Shown: positions 1 through 14,289 of the stretch, piece after piece
How the letters are laid out: every line of letters starts with the position of its first letter
Position numbering within the stretch: the stretch's first letter is position 1
Assembly (NCBI GenBank): GCA_963854835.1
Contig: OY978530.1
Span: 19,929,437-19,993,436 of the forward strand
Direction of reading: 5' to 3'
Origin: Megamerina dolium
Lineage: Eukaryota > Arthropoda > Insecta > Diptera > Megamerinidae
Length of the DNA: 64,000 nt
Notes under the pieces: generated by a model
The model's input: only the letters and a program-made list of their open reading frames with translations
What the model was told of the DNA's origin: nothing
The model's database searches: none
Made by a program: the position numbers and the translations under genes

Positions 1-2818
<2,818 letters not shown>

Positions 2819-2825
2819 AGGACTA

Positions 2826-3650
2826 TCAACAGGATTCGCTCTACTCTGGAGACTCCGTCCTCTTCGATTATACGTGATAAAGCTAACGATTCCGCTCCAC
2901 TAGGAGCGTCTTCGTCCACACCACCAGATGTTCGGCCCGATATTTTACGCTGCCTACAAACCGGCTTCCTTGCCGACCTGGTGACACCATCCCCTTCGTT
3001 CAACACCGTCGCAGCCGCCAGCTTAAGTCTTTCGAGAACCGTTCCGTCCGCTACGACAGATGCTGCCATTATTTTTGGGCTGGCTAGAAGCTCGGCTTCA
3101 TTAGAAGCCTCATTTTCCGCCACCCCCTCCACTACTTTTCCCGCCGTGGCTATCAGCACTACTTTGCATGAGGCAGTACTGTCCGCCATTGCAGGAATTT
3201 CGTTCTGAGTTCCAGAGGTGGGAACGAGTGGTGCAGTTAACAGCTCGGCCTCTGGTGAAGCCTTATTGCAACCCCCAGATTTTTGGTTCGAGATCCGGTT
3301 TTTGGGTTATAACAATCAATCTTGTTCCCACTAGTTGCGAAGAAGTAAATGTCCGTCTGCGCAGAGATTCGCAGTACGCAGGTAAGGCTACTTATTACGG
3401 AAGGCGCCAGGTATCCGTAAGTTCACGTTAGCGACTGGGCTATTTGAAAAAGGGGCCCCCAGCCAGGCTGATTTTCGGCACGGATCGCATATCACCTTAA
3501 TCCAGCCCCTCACCTCCGACCATGATAAGAGTACGTTGCCGAATGCTATAATATTGAAGAGTAACAAACACTCACCAACTTACCCTTATCTTAGCTAGAT
3601 ACCGCCTGATATCGTACAGTGGAGGATTTTGCCGACCCTGATATGTATTT
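2826..3650 (-). mobile_element. LOA-type element, 5' UTR and ORF1 start (copy A2)
   Basis: Antisense copy of the LOA 5' region, colinear with 19757-20655. It lacks a stretch of roughly 60 bases that the other copy has near 20582-20638. It faces away from copy A1, so sense 3' end and antisense 5' region are joined through the TA tract and the RTE scrap. Confidence 0.8.
2833..3189 (-). pseudogene. LOA ORF1 N-terminal fragment
   Basis: About 118 codons of the Ala/Glu/Val-rich ORF1 N-terminus, reading from [12 protein letters not shown] through [12 protein letters not shown], nearly identical to residues encoded at 20108-19750. ORF1 of this group is the RNA-binding gag-like protein. The piece ends where the RTE fragment begins, so it is a truncated relic. 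A longer reading frame continues through the IY repeat into antisense RNase H sequence; that extension is an accident. Confidence 0.7.
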
Positions 3651-5879
3651 AGTAGAAAGAGTATTAAAAGTTGAAGGTGAAAAAACTTTTGTTAAATTGT
3701 TAGGGTTTTCAAATAGTTTTAGATCACGCACTTCAATTTAATATACATATATTGGTCTTGTTTTAGACACAAAAACATTTGCATGAAATACATTTTGTTT
3801 GTGAGCGACGATCACCTGGGGAGGAGAGAGGGGTTTTTGTTTCAGGTATATGAGACATGCTTTGTCCTTATCATCAGTAATCAGTGTTCGGACTATCCTA
3901 CAATTATGGCAAATGGACCACTTTTTTCTCATTTCTACTGCAACTACTACAGTAAGCTTGAAACTTACCATATTTTATGATTTTTGGTCATTTTATTATA
4001 TATTTTTCTTTTTTAATTTCATGATCTATTATAAATGTGCTAAACACATTTTAATATAACAAATATGTGAAAGTAGTAAAATATTTGAGCCACCAAAAGA
4101 GTTTTAAAATTATTGACTGGCATTTTGTTCCCATAACTTTAACTTGCAATATATAGATTAGTACATATAAGTATGTGATTTAGTTTTTATATGAAATGAG
4201 TGATCTCTGTATTTTAAATGCTGCTATAAATTTATATTTTAAGTTAACATAAGTACATAAATATGTTCCCAAAAGTTTATCTTTTAATGTAAGTACATAC
4301 ATTGTGATTTAATTTTGATAAGCGATTTTCTAAACGTTTTAACATGTGTAACAATGAAACGTGAAATTAATATTTTTGTTTATACATTAGTAATAAATGT
4401 GAAACAACACAGTTTTTGATGAATAACAAAAAACGACTTCATAAACATTGTTCATAATATCAAACACTAGGTCAATCGTACAAAGTAGTGGCCGAGAAAC
4501 ATTTTTGCCTGTATAAACTAGAACGGATCATCAAACGTGAATTGATAATATTTTCCGTGCAATTATTTTTGTGTCTAAATACGGATTAAGACAAAAGCAA
4601 AAACACTATCATGCGCTACATAATCAAACAGTAACCATGTCTGCCAGCAACTGATAATGTTTTTGTTTTTGTGCTTTTACCAACAATAATAGAAGCCGCA
4701 TTCATTTGCACGCGAGTTGCAAAAGAACACTGACTTATTTGCCGAACTGCATGCAAAGCAACAACAAACATAAGCGACATAGTCTATTTTAACCGAGTTG
4801 AATTGAACTGGCTTATATTTTAATCGACCTGAGTTATAGTGTTGGAAAGTAAAAAAACAGCACTATTGTGAATAGACTATTAGAATGTGCTTGGGAAATT
4901 TCAACACACGTCAAATTATTGTAAATATAAACAAAAATAAGCAAAAAAAGCAAGGGCAAATAAAAATTTATTTTAAATAAACGAATATATTTACCACAGA
5001 TTCCGCAGAATTGTTTCTTTTTTGTTTTTATTTCGTTTATAAATTTCACGAACAACCATATGTACCACTAGCGTTGCTAAGTAACTAAAGGGAAATTATA
5101 TTCAAGTAAAAGGGAAATTAAATGCGAGTTGTTGTTCTTTTGCAACTCGGTTACAAAAGAATGCAGCTGGAAAAGAAGATTGCGACCATCAGAGAAGGTT
5201 TTTCTAGATGTGACGTCACAATGATTCAGCTGCGAGAGAAGATGACAAAGTGGCAAACAAAAATAAAAAAATGAATAGAAAAATACGTAGTATAATTAAC
5301 CAAGTAGGGCAATAATAAAATTTGTTCTCATGTCATTCACATACTTTGGCATAGTATGTTTAGATAATGTCAAAATTACTATGTGTCAAAATATGTAAAA
5401 ATTAATAACCCAAAACATAATAAAGCAAAACAATGGGCTTTAACCAAATTTTTTATTATTTTAATGATTGTAACATTTAAAAAAATATCTACAAGTTGAT
5501 GTAATTAAAATAAAATTAGTAATAATAGAAAAGAAAGACTAAACATATGCATGTGAGATGTTTGACCTTTATATACAACCAGAGGGTTATTGTAACAAAA
5601 TATTTTCGAATTTTTCGCTTTGATGGATTTCACAAAGATGTCTTTTAATTTTTTAAATACACTTATTTCAAAATGAGAGCATCAAAATTCCTCTCTCGGG
5701 TTTTCTTACTTTGTTATTTATACTATGATATATGATATAATTATTAATTATGTAAACAATGAAGAATAATAAATGGATAATTCAACATACTGTGAAATTC
5801 TCAGAACCGATTAGAGGTAAAATATGATCGCTACTTTAATATTCTGTCGTCCGTGTGCTTTCGTATAATATGCGCATTA
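3651..5879. other. AT-rich non-coding stretch
   Basis: No convincing coding sequence or RNA gene is seen. The longest frames are under 80 codons and low-complexity. One imperfect inverted-repeat pair (4697-5165) is listed separately. Confidence 0.6.
4697..5165. repeat. Imperfect inverted-repeat pair, possible MITE
   Basis: The arm near 4697-4732 (gcattc followed by cgagttgcaaaagaac) is mirrored near 5129-5165 (gttcttttgcaactcg then gaatgc). The core 16 bases match perfectly and the outer part is diverged. No clear target duplication is visible, so element identity is uncertain. Confidence 0.4.
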
Positions 5880-6402
5880 TAGCCTAGACAGACGGCAGCC
5901 TAATTCCAGATTACCGCGTTAATTCGAATTAACTCGGGCATTAACTGCAGCTAATCCGCATAAACTCTATGAGTTAATTCTCAAAATAAAAGAGATTAGG
6001 AAAATTTGCGATGGTAACACTGATGAAAAATTTCTATTGTGAATTTTTCTGGATCCATTTTACAAAATATTAGGTGTGTTCGCTAACAAAAAACTTTCAA
6101 CAATTGTTAACAGTTTTCAACGTGAAAAGCGTTGCGAAAAAATAAATCCAACTGCCAATTACGAACTGTGAATGTCAATTTATAAGTTTCTGATAGTTTT
6201 CAGTTCACGTACTTGTAGATTTTCTCATATCGAGAGTGACAGATGACAGAAATTGATAGTGATAGTAATGTAAGTGAGCAGACCTAATAAAACAGCAATC
6301 AGCCGTTTAGTGAATCCGCAATACTGCCGTCTGTCAGGTTAATATTTTATTCGGATTAAGTGCGCCGGTAATCCGGATTAACGCTGCCATCTGTCTAGGC
6401 TA
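5880..6402. mobile_element. MITE, 523 bp, TTA target duplication
   Basis: The left end tagcctagacagacggcagc pairs with the right end gctgccatctgtctaggcta as near-perfect terminal inverted repeats. TTA flanks both sides (5877-5879 and 6403-6405). No coding sequence is present. A 3-bp TTA duplication fits a PIF/Harbinger-type (Tourist-like) MITE, but its termini differ from those of the PIF element at 7601-13549, so another transposase would have moved it. Confidence 0.8.
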
Positions 6403-6405
6403 TTA

Positions 6406-7521
6406 ATCGTTATTATCAGTGTTGCCAGTGTTGTTAAAAAGCGAAGAGACTTTTTTATGAGAATTACCATCTAGCAGCATCACATTTTGTCCAACATATT
6501 TTCCGCCATTACCATTGTCTTATGTTAAATAGTCAGCTGTGTTGCGCTGAAAATTTGTTTCTATTACAGGATATAGAAGTAAAAAGTTCGAGTATATTGG
6601 CTTACTGACAAAAGATTCGAGATTGCAAATCGCAACCAAAACTTTGACCTTATTTCGCATTTAACACGGCTACAGTACCTTTTAATACTGGAATGCAGCC
6701 CAGCTCATAAGGATGTTAGACTCTTGTGATATATATTTAAACAGTAGTTCATCCAATTTGCCTGATGAAGAGGAAATAGTTACATGTTAGATATAGTCCA
6801 CTATGGAATAATATAATTTTGAATTTTTCGGCAATAGGCTGTTTTTGTAGAATGTTGAAATAGGTTGCCGCTGTGCTCTTCTAAATTCACAAGTTAATGA
6901 TTTAATGTTTGTAATAACATATATTAATTAATAGTTTTTTTAAAGTATTTTCTCTTATATTTGTGGCTAATGTATGCTTCGATTGTTGATCTAAAATGCA
7001 TACATGTTAAAAATAATATAAAAACTTTTTATGAAATGTTGAAAAGGCTGTCCTTTAACCTTTTTTTAATCATTTGGCTTATTTATCGATTTTATTTTGC
7101 CGATCTAGCTTTCTTTTTTTGAAGTCCTGGTAACAGTGTATTGAATGTGTCTCCCATGTAGATGCGAGCATGTAATAATACAAAAACAATAACATTTTCA
7201 GTATGTGTCTGACTGTGAGGAATATGTGACTGTCATTTGCATATACGCATGTACACTCTACCGCTTTTATATCGTTGTGCATGCGTTTTGTATCGTATTT
7301 GTCTAATATTGTACTCTCAAATTAATCGTCAATATTCGTATATTCCTTCATATTTCTTTTTCATTTTTCCTTTCTCTATGTTATATATACCTTCCTCCTC
7401 ATGTAACCAAAATAGCTTTAAAAATTTCACGCTCCATTTGCGACACCGCCGCCTAAGAAATTTTATTTCAAAAACAACAAAACCATTGCAATTATTATTG
7501 GTCTATCACAATTAGTCAAAA
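6406..7521. other. AT-rich non-coding stretch
   Basis: No supported gene, RNA or repeat is recognised here. Flanks a Polinton-like coding remnant on the right. Confidence 0.5.
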
Positions 7522-7702
7522 TGTCTATAACGATTACTTAACTGATAATTCGTCAATTCTAGCAACAAATTTCTTTCCACCAGTTCAATTAAAACAATTA
7601 GGGCCGTTTGCTCAAAGTCCGGTTAAAGTGTTTATCAACTAACCGACACACCAAATGTTCAAAGCGAAAAACATCCGGTTAAAAATTTTGGTTTGCTCAT
7701 AC

Positions 7703-10700
7703 TTACTTACTTACTTACTTACTTATGTGGCCATAACAACCGAATATCGATTTAGGCCGAAAATAACATGCTTCGCCAGCCATTTCTGTTCTTCGCTAGC
7801 TGGCGCCAGTTAGAAATTCCAAGCGCCGTCAGGTTCTCCAGTTCTTGGTTTTTCCACCGGAGGTTTGGTCTTCCTCTTCTGCGTCGTCCTCCAGCGGGTT
7901 CCGAATATAACACCTTCTTAGCTGGAGCGTGTTCTTCCCTTCGCTCGACATGACCTAGCCAGCGCAGCCGCTGGATTTTGATGCGCTTTACTATGTCAAT
8001 ATCGGCATATAGCTCGTACAGCTCATGGTTGTACCTTATTCGGTACTCGCCACCAACGCAAATAGGTCCAAAGATCCTGCGTAGGACCTTTCTCTCGAAA
8101 ACTCCAAGCATTCGCTCATCCGAGATGGAAATAGTCCAGGCTTCAGCGCCATATGTTAGGACAGGCATGATGAGAGACTTGTAGAGTGTAGTTTTCGTTC
8201 TTCGAGAGAGGGCTCGACTTTTCAATTGCTTACTCAGCCCAAAGTAACACCTGTTAGCAAGAGTTATCCTACGCATGATCTTCAAGCTGACGTCATTACT
8301 GCTGTTAATGCTGGTTCCAAGATAGACAAAGTCCCTTACTACTTCAAAAGCGTAGTTGTCAACAGTGACGTGCTGTCCAAGACGCCGGGACTCTTTGTTT
8401 GTTGACACTAGATACTTCGTCTTGCCCTCGTTCACCGTCAGACCCATCCGACGCGACTCTCTTTCCAACTCTGAGAATGCTGCACTGACTGCTCGCGTGT
8501 TCATGCCGATTATGTCAATATCGTCGGCATACGCTAACAGCATGACACTTTTGTTGAAGATAGTGCCATTATGTCGTAGATCAGCAGCTCGTATTATTTT
8601 CTCCATAATAAGATTGAAGAAGTCGCACGATAACGAATCACCTTGTCTGAAACCCCGTTCGGTATTAAACGGTGCGGAGAGGTCCTTCCCAATTTTCACT
8701 GCACAACGAGAGTTATGCAGTGTCATTCTACAAAGTCGAATGAGCTTTGCAGGAATACCGAACTCAGACATTGTTGCGTAGAGGTAATCCCTTACCGGAC
8801 TGTCGAAAGCGGCTTTATAATCAACAAATAGGTGGTGTGTGTCGATCTGTTTTTCTTGGGTCTTCTCCAGGATTTAACGCAGTGTGAAAATCTGGTCGAT
8901 GGTGGATTTACCAGGTCTGAAGCCACACTGATAAGGTCCAATCAGGTTGCTGAGCATAGGCTTCAACCTTTCACACAGTACGCTCGATAGAACCTTGTAT
9001 GCGATGCTCAGGAGACTTATTCCACGGTAGTTGGCCCAAATTGTGGGGTCTCCTTTTTTATGTACAGGACAGAGAACACTGAGCCTCCAATCATCAGGCA
9101 TGCTTTCATCCGACCATATTCTGCTTATGAGCTGGTGCATGCGGGTGAGCAGCTCATCGCCTCCGGTCTTAAACAACTCGGCAGGCAGGCCATCAGCACC
9201 TGCGGCTTTGTTGTTCTTCAGCCTTTAAATGGCCGTTTCAACCTCGTCATAGTCGGGTGGTGGAACATCAACACCATCATCTGTAATTGGGGTTATCGGG
9301 CAATCTCCTCCACTGGCGGAATTGTTCGTAGCATCGCCATTCAGTAACGTGGAGAAGTGTTCCCTCCATAGGCTAAGTACACTCTGGACATCTGTAACCA
9401 TATTCCCATTTCCATCACGACAAGAAGAGGCTCCGGGATTTAAACCTCCACTTAGGCGCTTGATCTTTTCGAAGAATTTTCGAGTCTCATTCTTGTCGGT
9501 ACACATCTCTATCTCCTCACACTCACGTCTTTCCAACTCCCTCTTCTTGCGCCTGAAAAGACGTCTCTCTGCACTCCTTTTCTCTCTATACCGCTCCTTA
9601 ACAGCTCGCGTTGCGCCTGCACGCAGGGTTTTTCTGTAGGCGGCGTCTTTCTCTGCGGTAGCGTCGGGACACTCCTGATCATACCACTCATTCCTCAGAG
9701 GCCGGTAGTAACCGATTACCTCCTCGGCAGCAGTAGTTATGGAGTGGGATATATGTGTTCACCGTGCGCATGTATCATCAAGTTGGGGAGTGTTCTGCAT
9801 AAGCAGATCCGATAGTCGAGTGGAAAATGCATCTGCTGTCTCTGGTGATCGCAGCTTACTGACGTCGAGCTTTCTCTGTGTGGGACTTCTCTTGTTATTT
9901 GCGACACATAGGCGTGTGCGCACCTTAGCTGGAACAAGGTAGTGATCCGAGTCGATGTTGGCACCACGGATCGATTTCACGTCCATCACACTGGAAGCAT
10001 GCCTTCCGTCAATCACCACATGATCAATTTGGTTTCTTGTTCTTTGATCTGGAGACAGCCATGTCGCTTTGTGGATGTCGAGATGCTGGAATCTGGTACC
10101 ACCAATTACCATGTTTCGTGCTGCGGCGAAGTCGATCAGCCTCATTCCGTTATCGGAGGTGTTCTGGTGGAGGCTGAATTTTCCGACAGTTGGACCAAAG
10201 GTACCTTCCTTGCCCACCCTGGCATTAAAGTCGCCAAGCACGATTTTGATATCGTGGCGGGGGCAGCGGTCATAAGCTTCTTCGAGGCGCTGAAAGAAGC
10301 TCTCCTTGGTCACATTGTCCTTCTCATCCGTCGGAGCGTGGGCACATATAAGGCTGATGTTGAAAAATTTTGCCTTGATGCGGATTGTGGCCTGCCGTTC
10401 GTTCACAGGCGTGAACTGTGAGACAAGATGTCGTAGTCTCTTGCTGACCAAAAATCCACATCCTAATTCGTGCCTTTCAGCATGGCAACTGTAGTAGATG
10501 TCACAGGACGCTCTTTTGGAGCAGCCCTGTCCTGTCCATCGCATTTCCTGGAGAGCGGTGATGTCAGCTCTGTATTTTTCGAGGACATCAACCAGCTGGA
10601 TAGAGGCACCCTCCCTATAAAGGGACCGGACATTCCAGGTGCATATCCGTAAATCATTGTCCTTTTTTCGTTTGCGGGGGTCATCAACTAAAGCGGTAGT

Positions 10701-11075
10701 CCTTATCCGAGGCATTTTAGTTTTTTTCATTGGGGGGGTTTTTTATGTGGCGGGTCCCAAACCCAACGCACAACCTCTAACCGAGGAGATTTTCGCCACT
10801 CACTTCAGCCGCCTCCCAGCGGGTGCCAGGAAGACGTTGCCCGGTGGTCGCCACATGGAGGGCCCCCATTAATAATAATGAAAGCGCCGTCACATAGTAA
10901 GCAGAGCAAGCTATATGACTACTCCTCATTAACAAATAAAGGTATCATCACACAGCGCTCAGATCAAACTACATGACAGCCAGTGAGTTGACTTGCGATG
11001 AGTTCAACAAGGATTGCGCTAGCCCCACCCAGTTGAGGCAGTTAGACACGTTACCTTGCGAAAACACCACCAGAC
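7703..11075 (-). mobile_element. RTE non-LTR retrotransposon, full length (copy B1)
   Basis: Full-length RTE inserted in the PIF element. The 3' end is the left end and has a short (TTAC)n tail in + orientation. The target duplication ggtttgctcatac is at 7690-7702 and 11096-11108. A 20-nt filler (11076-11095) separates the 5' end from the right duplication; it is an inverted copy of the target. The copy is colinear with B2 at 26373-29734, with only substitutions in the ORF. Confidence 0.95.
7752..10730 (-). pseudogene. RTE ORF2 (APE endonuclease-RT) with three nonsense codons
   Basis: The frame is 993 codons, exactly the length of the intact copy at 26411-29389, with no frameshift. Three in-frame stops interrupt it: a TGA near 9756 (Trp codon in B2), a TAA near 9222 and a TAA near 8871. 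The N-terminal block 10730-9759 is the endonuclease (RICTWNVRSLY, LGDFNARVGKEG, SDHYLV). Blocks 9536-9225 and 9176-8874 hold the linker and RT fingers (ISLLSIAYKVLSSVL, GFRPGKSTIDQIF). Block 8771-7752 holds RT motifs FRQGDSLS and LLAYADDIDI. The decay pattern is that of a young, dead copy. Confidence 0.93.
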
Positions 11076-11117
11076 GTGTTTTCGTTCGTATGAGCGGTTT
11101 GCTCATACGAACGAAAA
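11076..11117. repeat. Fold-back at RTE B1 5' junction
   Basis: Seventeen bases at 11079-11095 are the exact reverse complement of 11101-11117, with a 5-nt spacer (11096-11100). The right arm is original PIF target DNA, so the left arm is filler copied from the target in inverted orientation at the 5' end of the insertion. Confidence 0.9.
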
Positions 11118-11237
11118 ATTAACCGACAAAATCCATTGTGAATTGCAAATTTTAGGTAATAATATGGCAACGCTATAATAAAATCAGCTGATTTGTATTA
11201 ATTTCTTGCTGCAGTCGAATAAAAATTTATTGAAGAA

Positions 11238-12165
11238 ATGAAAATGGAAAAAAATGACCACAAAAGACAACGAGGAAAAAATTTTTCTCTAGCGGAAGAA
11301 TTGCTACTAGTGGAGCTAGAGGAGGCAGACAAGAATGTTCTGTAGAACAAGAAGTCTTATGCGGTAACATGGAAAGAGAAGGAAGAGGCATGGGATAAGT
11401 TGAAAATCCATTTCGTGAGCCAAACTGGAATAGATCGGACGACCAGAACTTTGAAGGACAAATATGAAAACTTGAAGAGGAGATCCAAATCTGAAGTGGC
11501 ATCCGAAAAGCGTGAAACCTACCGCACTGGTGGTGGTTCCTCAGCAAAAAGCTGCGTGTCAGCAATCTCGGAAAAAATTGTGTCTCTTATAGGAGAATCT
11601 GCTACAGGGCTAACCAATATGTTTGACAGTGATTGTAAGTATATAATTCTGATATTTTTTGGTTCACGATTTTTGTAATAATGACAAAATTTATTATCTA
11701 GCTAATAGTAATGCTTGCAGTATTGCAGTGGCGCAGCCGGTCTCTGAAATTTTCGTTGACGAAGTACAAGAATTGGAGGCAGAAAGTGATACAACAATTT
11801 GCTTCCAAAAATGGAATCCTGCTAAGCTTAAGGAGAAAAAGTCATCAAAACTTACTATTGATAAGGGCAACAAAAAAAGCAGTTCTTTGGATCAAGAAAA
11901 AATATGTTTAACGAAACTTCAGCAAGATTTCTATCGAAACGAAAATATTAGAGCAGAAGAGAGACATGTCGAAGAACAAAAATCACTGCGCCTCAAAAAC
12001 GAATTGCTTGAACTCGAAGTTCTCGAAAAGAAGCAGAAGCTTGCATTGGTTTGTAAGTATTTATTTGAAACAATTTTAAATGAACGGAAGAGTTACAACA
12101 TTATTGTTTTTATTTTGCAGAGATTTCGATAGCCATCCTCGATTACTTCAAAGACTGAAATAGAA
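11238..12165 (+). pseudogene. PIF SANT/Myb-like DNA-binding protein, one nonsense codon
   Basis: Three exons are inferred. Exon 1 is 11238-11634, starting at the ATG before KMEKNDHKRQRGKNFS. Intron 1 is 11635-11701 (gtaagt...ctag), joining in frame. Exon 2 is 11702 to about 12051. Intron 2 is about 12052-12118. A short last exon follows, and its acceptor is uncertain. The N-terminus has the Trp-spaced pattern of a SANT/Myb/MADF-like domain (FSLAEELLLVELEEADKNV, TWKEKEEAWDKL, LKDKYENLKRR). The C-terminal half is a charged helix (LRLKNELLELEVLEKKQK), probably a coiled coil. In PIF elements this second protein helps the transposase bind or enter the nucleus. An in-frame TAG at 11343-11345 breaks exon 1. 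The gene is convergent with the transposase. Confidence 0.8.
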
Positions 12166-12189
12166 AATAAATTGGAATGTGTTTATGTG

Positions 12190-13329
12190 TCAATAAATGA
12201 AATTATACCTTCCAAAGTAGTTTGCAATCAAAATTGTTCGATTTCTTGTATTTCTGTTATTAGTAATGAAGTTATCTGTGTAGTTATCTTCGAATGGATC
12301 CTGTGGCAGTAATATTTCTTCTTCAGGAAGTGGGTCTTTAGCCATAATTGACATGTTGTGAAGAACTCCACAAGAAACTACTACAACCGTTGCAGTGTCA
12401 GTAGTTATTCGCATGCCCATTGACAAAACCGGAAAGCGACGCTTCCATACTCCAAAACATCGCTCAATACAATTTCTAGTGCGAATCTGCGACTCATTGT
12501 AGAGTTTTTCTGGTTCCGAAATCGGGTTTAGCAAAGGAGTCATCATATATTCGCTTACTTGATGACCGCTATCACCTAATAAAAATGTATTTGAAAATTC
12601 GCCGTTTTCCATTCGAAACTTTAAGCGACTGTGGCCAAATATGTTGCTATCATGCGACGATCCAGGCCATCTAGCCACCAAATCTTCAAAAATTAAACTC
12701 GCATCGCATACAGCTTGTACGTTTAGAGAAAAGAATCCCTTTCTATTCCGATATATTTCAGCGTTCTCACCACCTGGAGATTGAATTCGTATATGCGTGC
12801 AGTCAATTGCTCCAATTACTTTTGGGAATTGTGCAATTTTATAAAAACCCTCAACAGTACTATGTGTTTCACAAGCATTTGGAAATTTTATAAAATCTTT
12901 GGACAAGGAGGCGATAGCGAACGAGACTTTTTTGACAGCGCGACTTGCTGCAGAGACACTCAATCCACAAAAATCTCCAACAGTTATTAAAAAGCTGCCA
13001 CTTGCATAGAATCTCAAAGTTACTAACACCTTGGTTTCCACTGATAAGGCATGATTCCTAAAGCCGATGAATTGCAATTAATATGCTTGATGTTAATATG
13101 CAGACACAATTCACCTGTTTGTATTCGAGCGTATTATGGGATCTATTTTTACCACAAGTAATTGGAAAGTTGACTTGGACAATCTAAATCTTCTGATAAA
13201 GTCTTTTTCAGTATAGTCGTTGAAGTAATCTGGCCTCTTTTTATATTCCCTTGCAGATATGCTTCGTGATTGAGTTTCTTCAAAGGAATCTTCTAATGCA
13301 TTAACTTCAAACACGCGTCTGTAATTCAT
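12190..13329 (-). CDS. PIF/Harbinger DDE transposase (HARBI1-like), two exons
   Basis: Exon 1 is 13329-13115, starting MNYRRVFEVNALE. A 57-nt GT-AG intron spans 13114-13058. Exon 2 is 13057-12190. The splice restores an Arg-Asn-His-Ala junction that matches the HARBI1-family layout, giving about 360 residues. Visible catalytic surroundings are GAIDCTHI (first Asp), LLGDSGHQ (second Asp) and NCIERCFGVWKRRFPVL (Glu). No internal stop or frameshift is visible. The enzyme cuts and pastes the PIF element at TTA-type targets. Its apparent integrity contrasts with the nonsense codon in its partner gene and the RTE inside the element. Activity cannot be judged from sequence alone. Confidence 0.9.
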
Positions 13330-14289
13330 TGTAAAGAAATTTTATTTATCAACAAAAAAGCACAAAGCCTGCACAAAATCAGAATCAGCTGTTTGTGTTT
13401 TTCGTACGAAAAAGTCATAACCGACAGATGAAGCAACGGTTAGCTTTTTCGTTTAAAAAAACCACAACCGGGTATTGAGCAAACGAAATTTTGTTTTTTG
13501 CTACCATATCGTTTCGAAAAATTTTAACCAGACTTTGAGCAAACGGCCCTTATAGATGTGCTCTAGTTGATTTTCACACCTATCATTCCATTCCAAATGT
13601 TGATGAAAACAACAACTTATTTCATATTGGTAATCATATCATAGAAATTCCGATTGGTTCCTATGAAATTGATGACATTGCTAATTTAGTAGTCAAAGAT
13701 TATGATATAATAAAAACCAATGATAATACACATATTAAAATAAAAGCAAATAATAACACATTGCAAGCGGAAATACCCTCTAGTCATTAGGCTATTTTCT
13801 TCGATACGTGAGGAGCATTCAACAAACATTAGGTTTCTCAAAAATGTTTTACAACCTGGTGCGTTATACTTCTCCGAACAAATTATATCGACAACGGGTA
13901 ATAATGTGATATGCATTGAATATGGTATTGTTAGCGGATTGTATGTAAATGGAAGAACAGCACACATATTGCATCAATTTTCCATCAACGTTGAGCCTGC
14001 GTATAAAATAGATGAAATCCAACAAAAACCCATTTATTTGCCGCTAAACACCAGAGAAGTAAGTTCAATTACTGTCAAAATCGGTAATCAGTAAGGTCAA
14101 CTAATACATTTTAATGATGAAACAATCACATTACGATTACATTTAAAATCTCAAGAATACCAAAATATCGAACGAAAATGATTATTTACAATAAAAATAT
14201 ATTGAATGAAAATGAGACGGTGGAAGTCAGTAGAAGCAGTACGGTTGATGAATATAGTTCGAAAAATTATCACGACTGAAAATAAAGAG

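Larger units (their letters stand above)
7601..13549. mobile_element. PIF/Harbinger DNA transposon with nested RTE
   Basis: Terminal inverted repeats start gggccgtttgctcaaagtc at 7601 and are mirrored ending at 13549, with TTA duplicated outside both ends (7598-7600, 13550-13552). After removing the RTE and its duplicated target, the element is about 2.55 kb. It holds two convergent genes, a SANT/Myb-like DNA-binding protein (+) and a DDE transposase (-), the usual pair for an autonomous PIF element. It sits inside a Polinton-like capsid gene. Confidence 0.92.
7522..14180 (+). pseudogene. Polinton/Maverick-like minor capsid gene, split by nested transposons
   Basis: Coding-like sequence begins just left of the PIF element (FFPPVQLKQL, 7566-7600) and resumes at about 13565 with VDFHTYHSIPNVDENNNLFH. 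It continues through LGFSKNVLQPG (about 13832), ICIEYGIVSGLYVNGRTAH (13909-13960) and YLPLNTREVSSITVKIG (to 14090), then TITLRLHLK to about 14150. This pattern resembles a jelly-roll penton-like protein that I associate with insect Polintons. That identification is from memory and is inference. Frame changes and a stop at 14092-14094 break it, besides the 5.9-kb PIF insertion. A second Polinton-like piece lies at 22647. An unrelated insect-specific protein is the alternative. Confidence 0.55.

Noticed and set aside
7703..7730. (TTAC)n as an independent microsatellite
   Set aside because: The same short tail occurs at the 3' end of every RTE copy, so it is the element's own tail.
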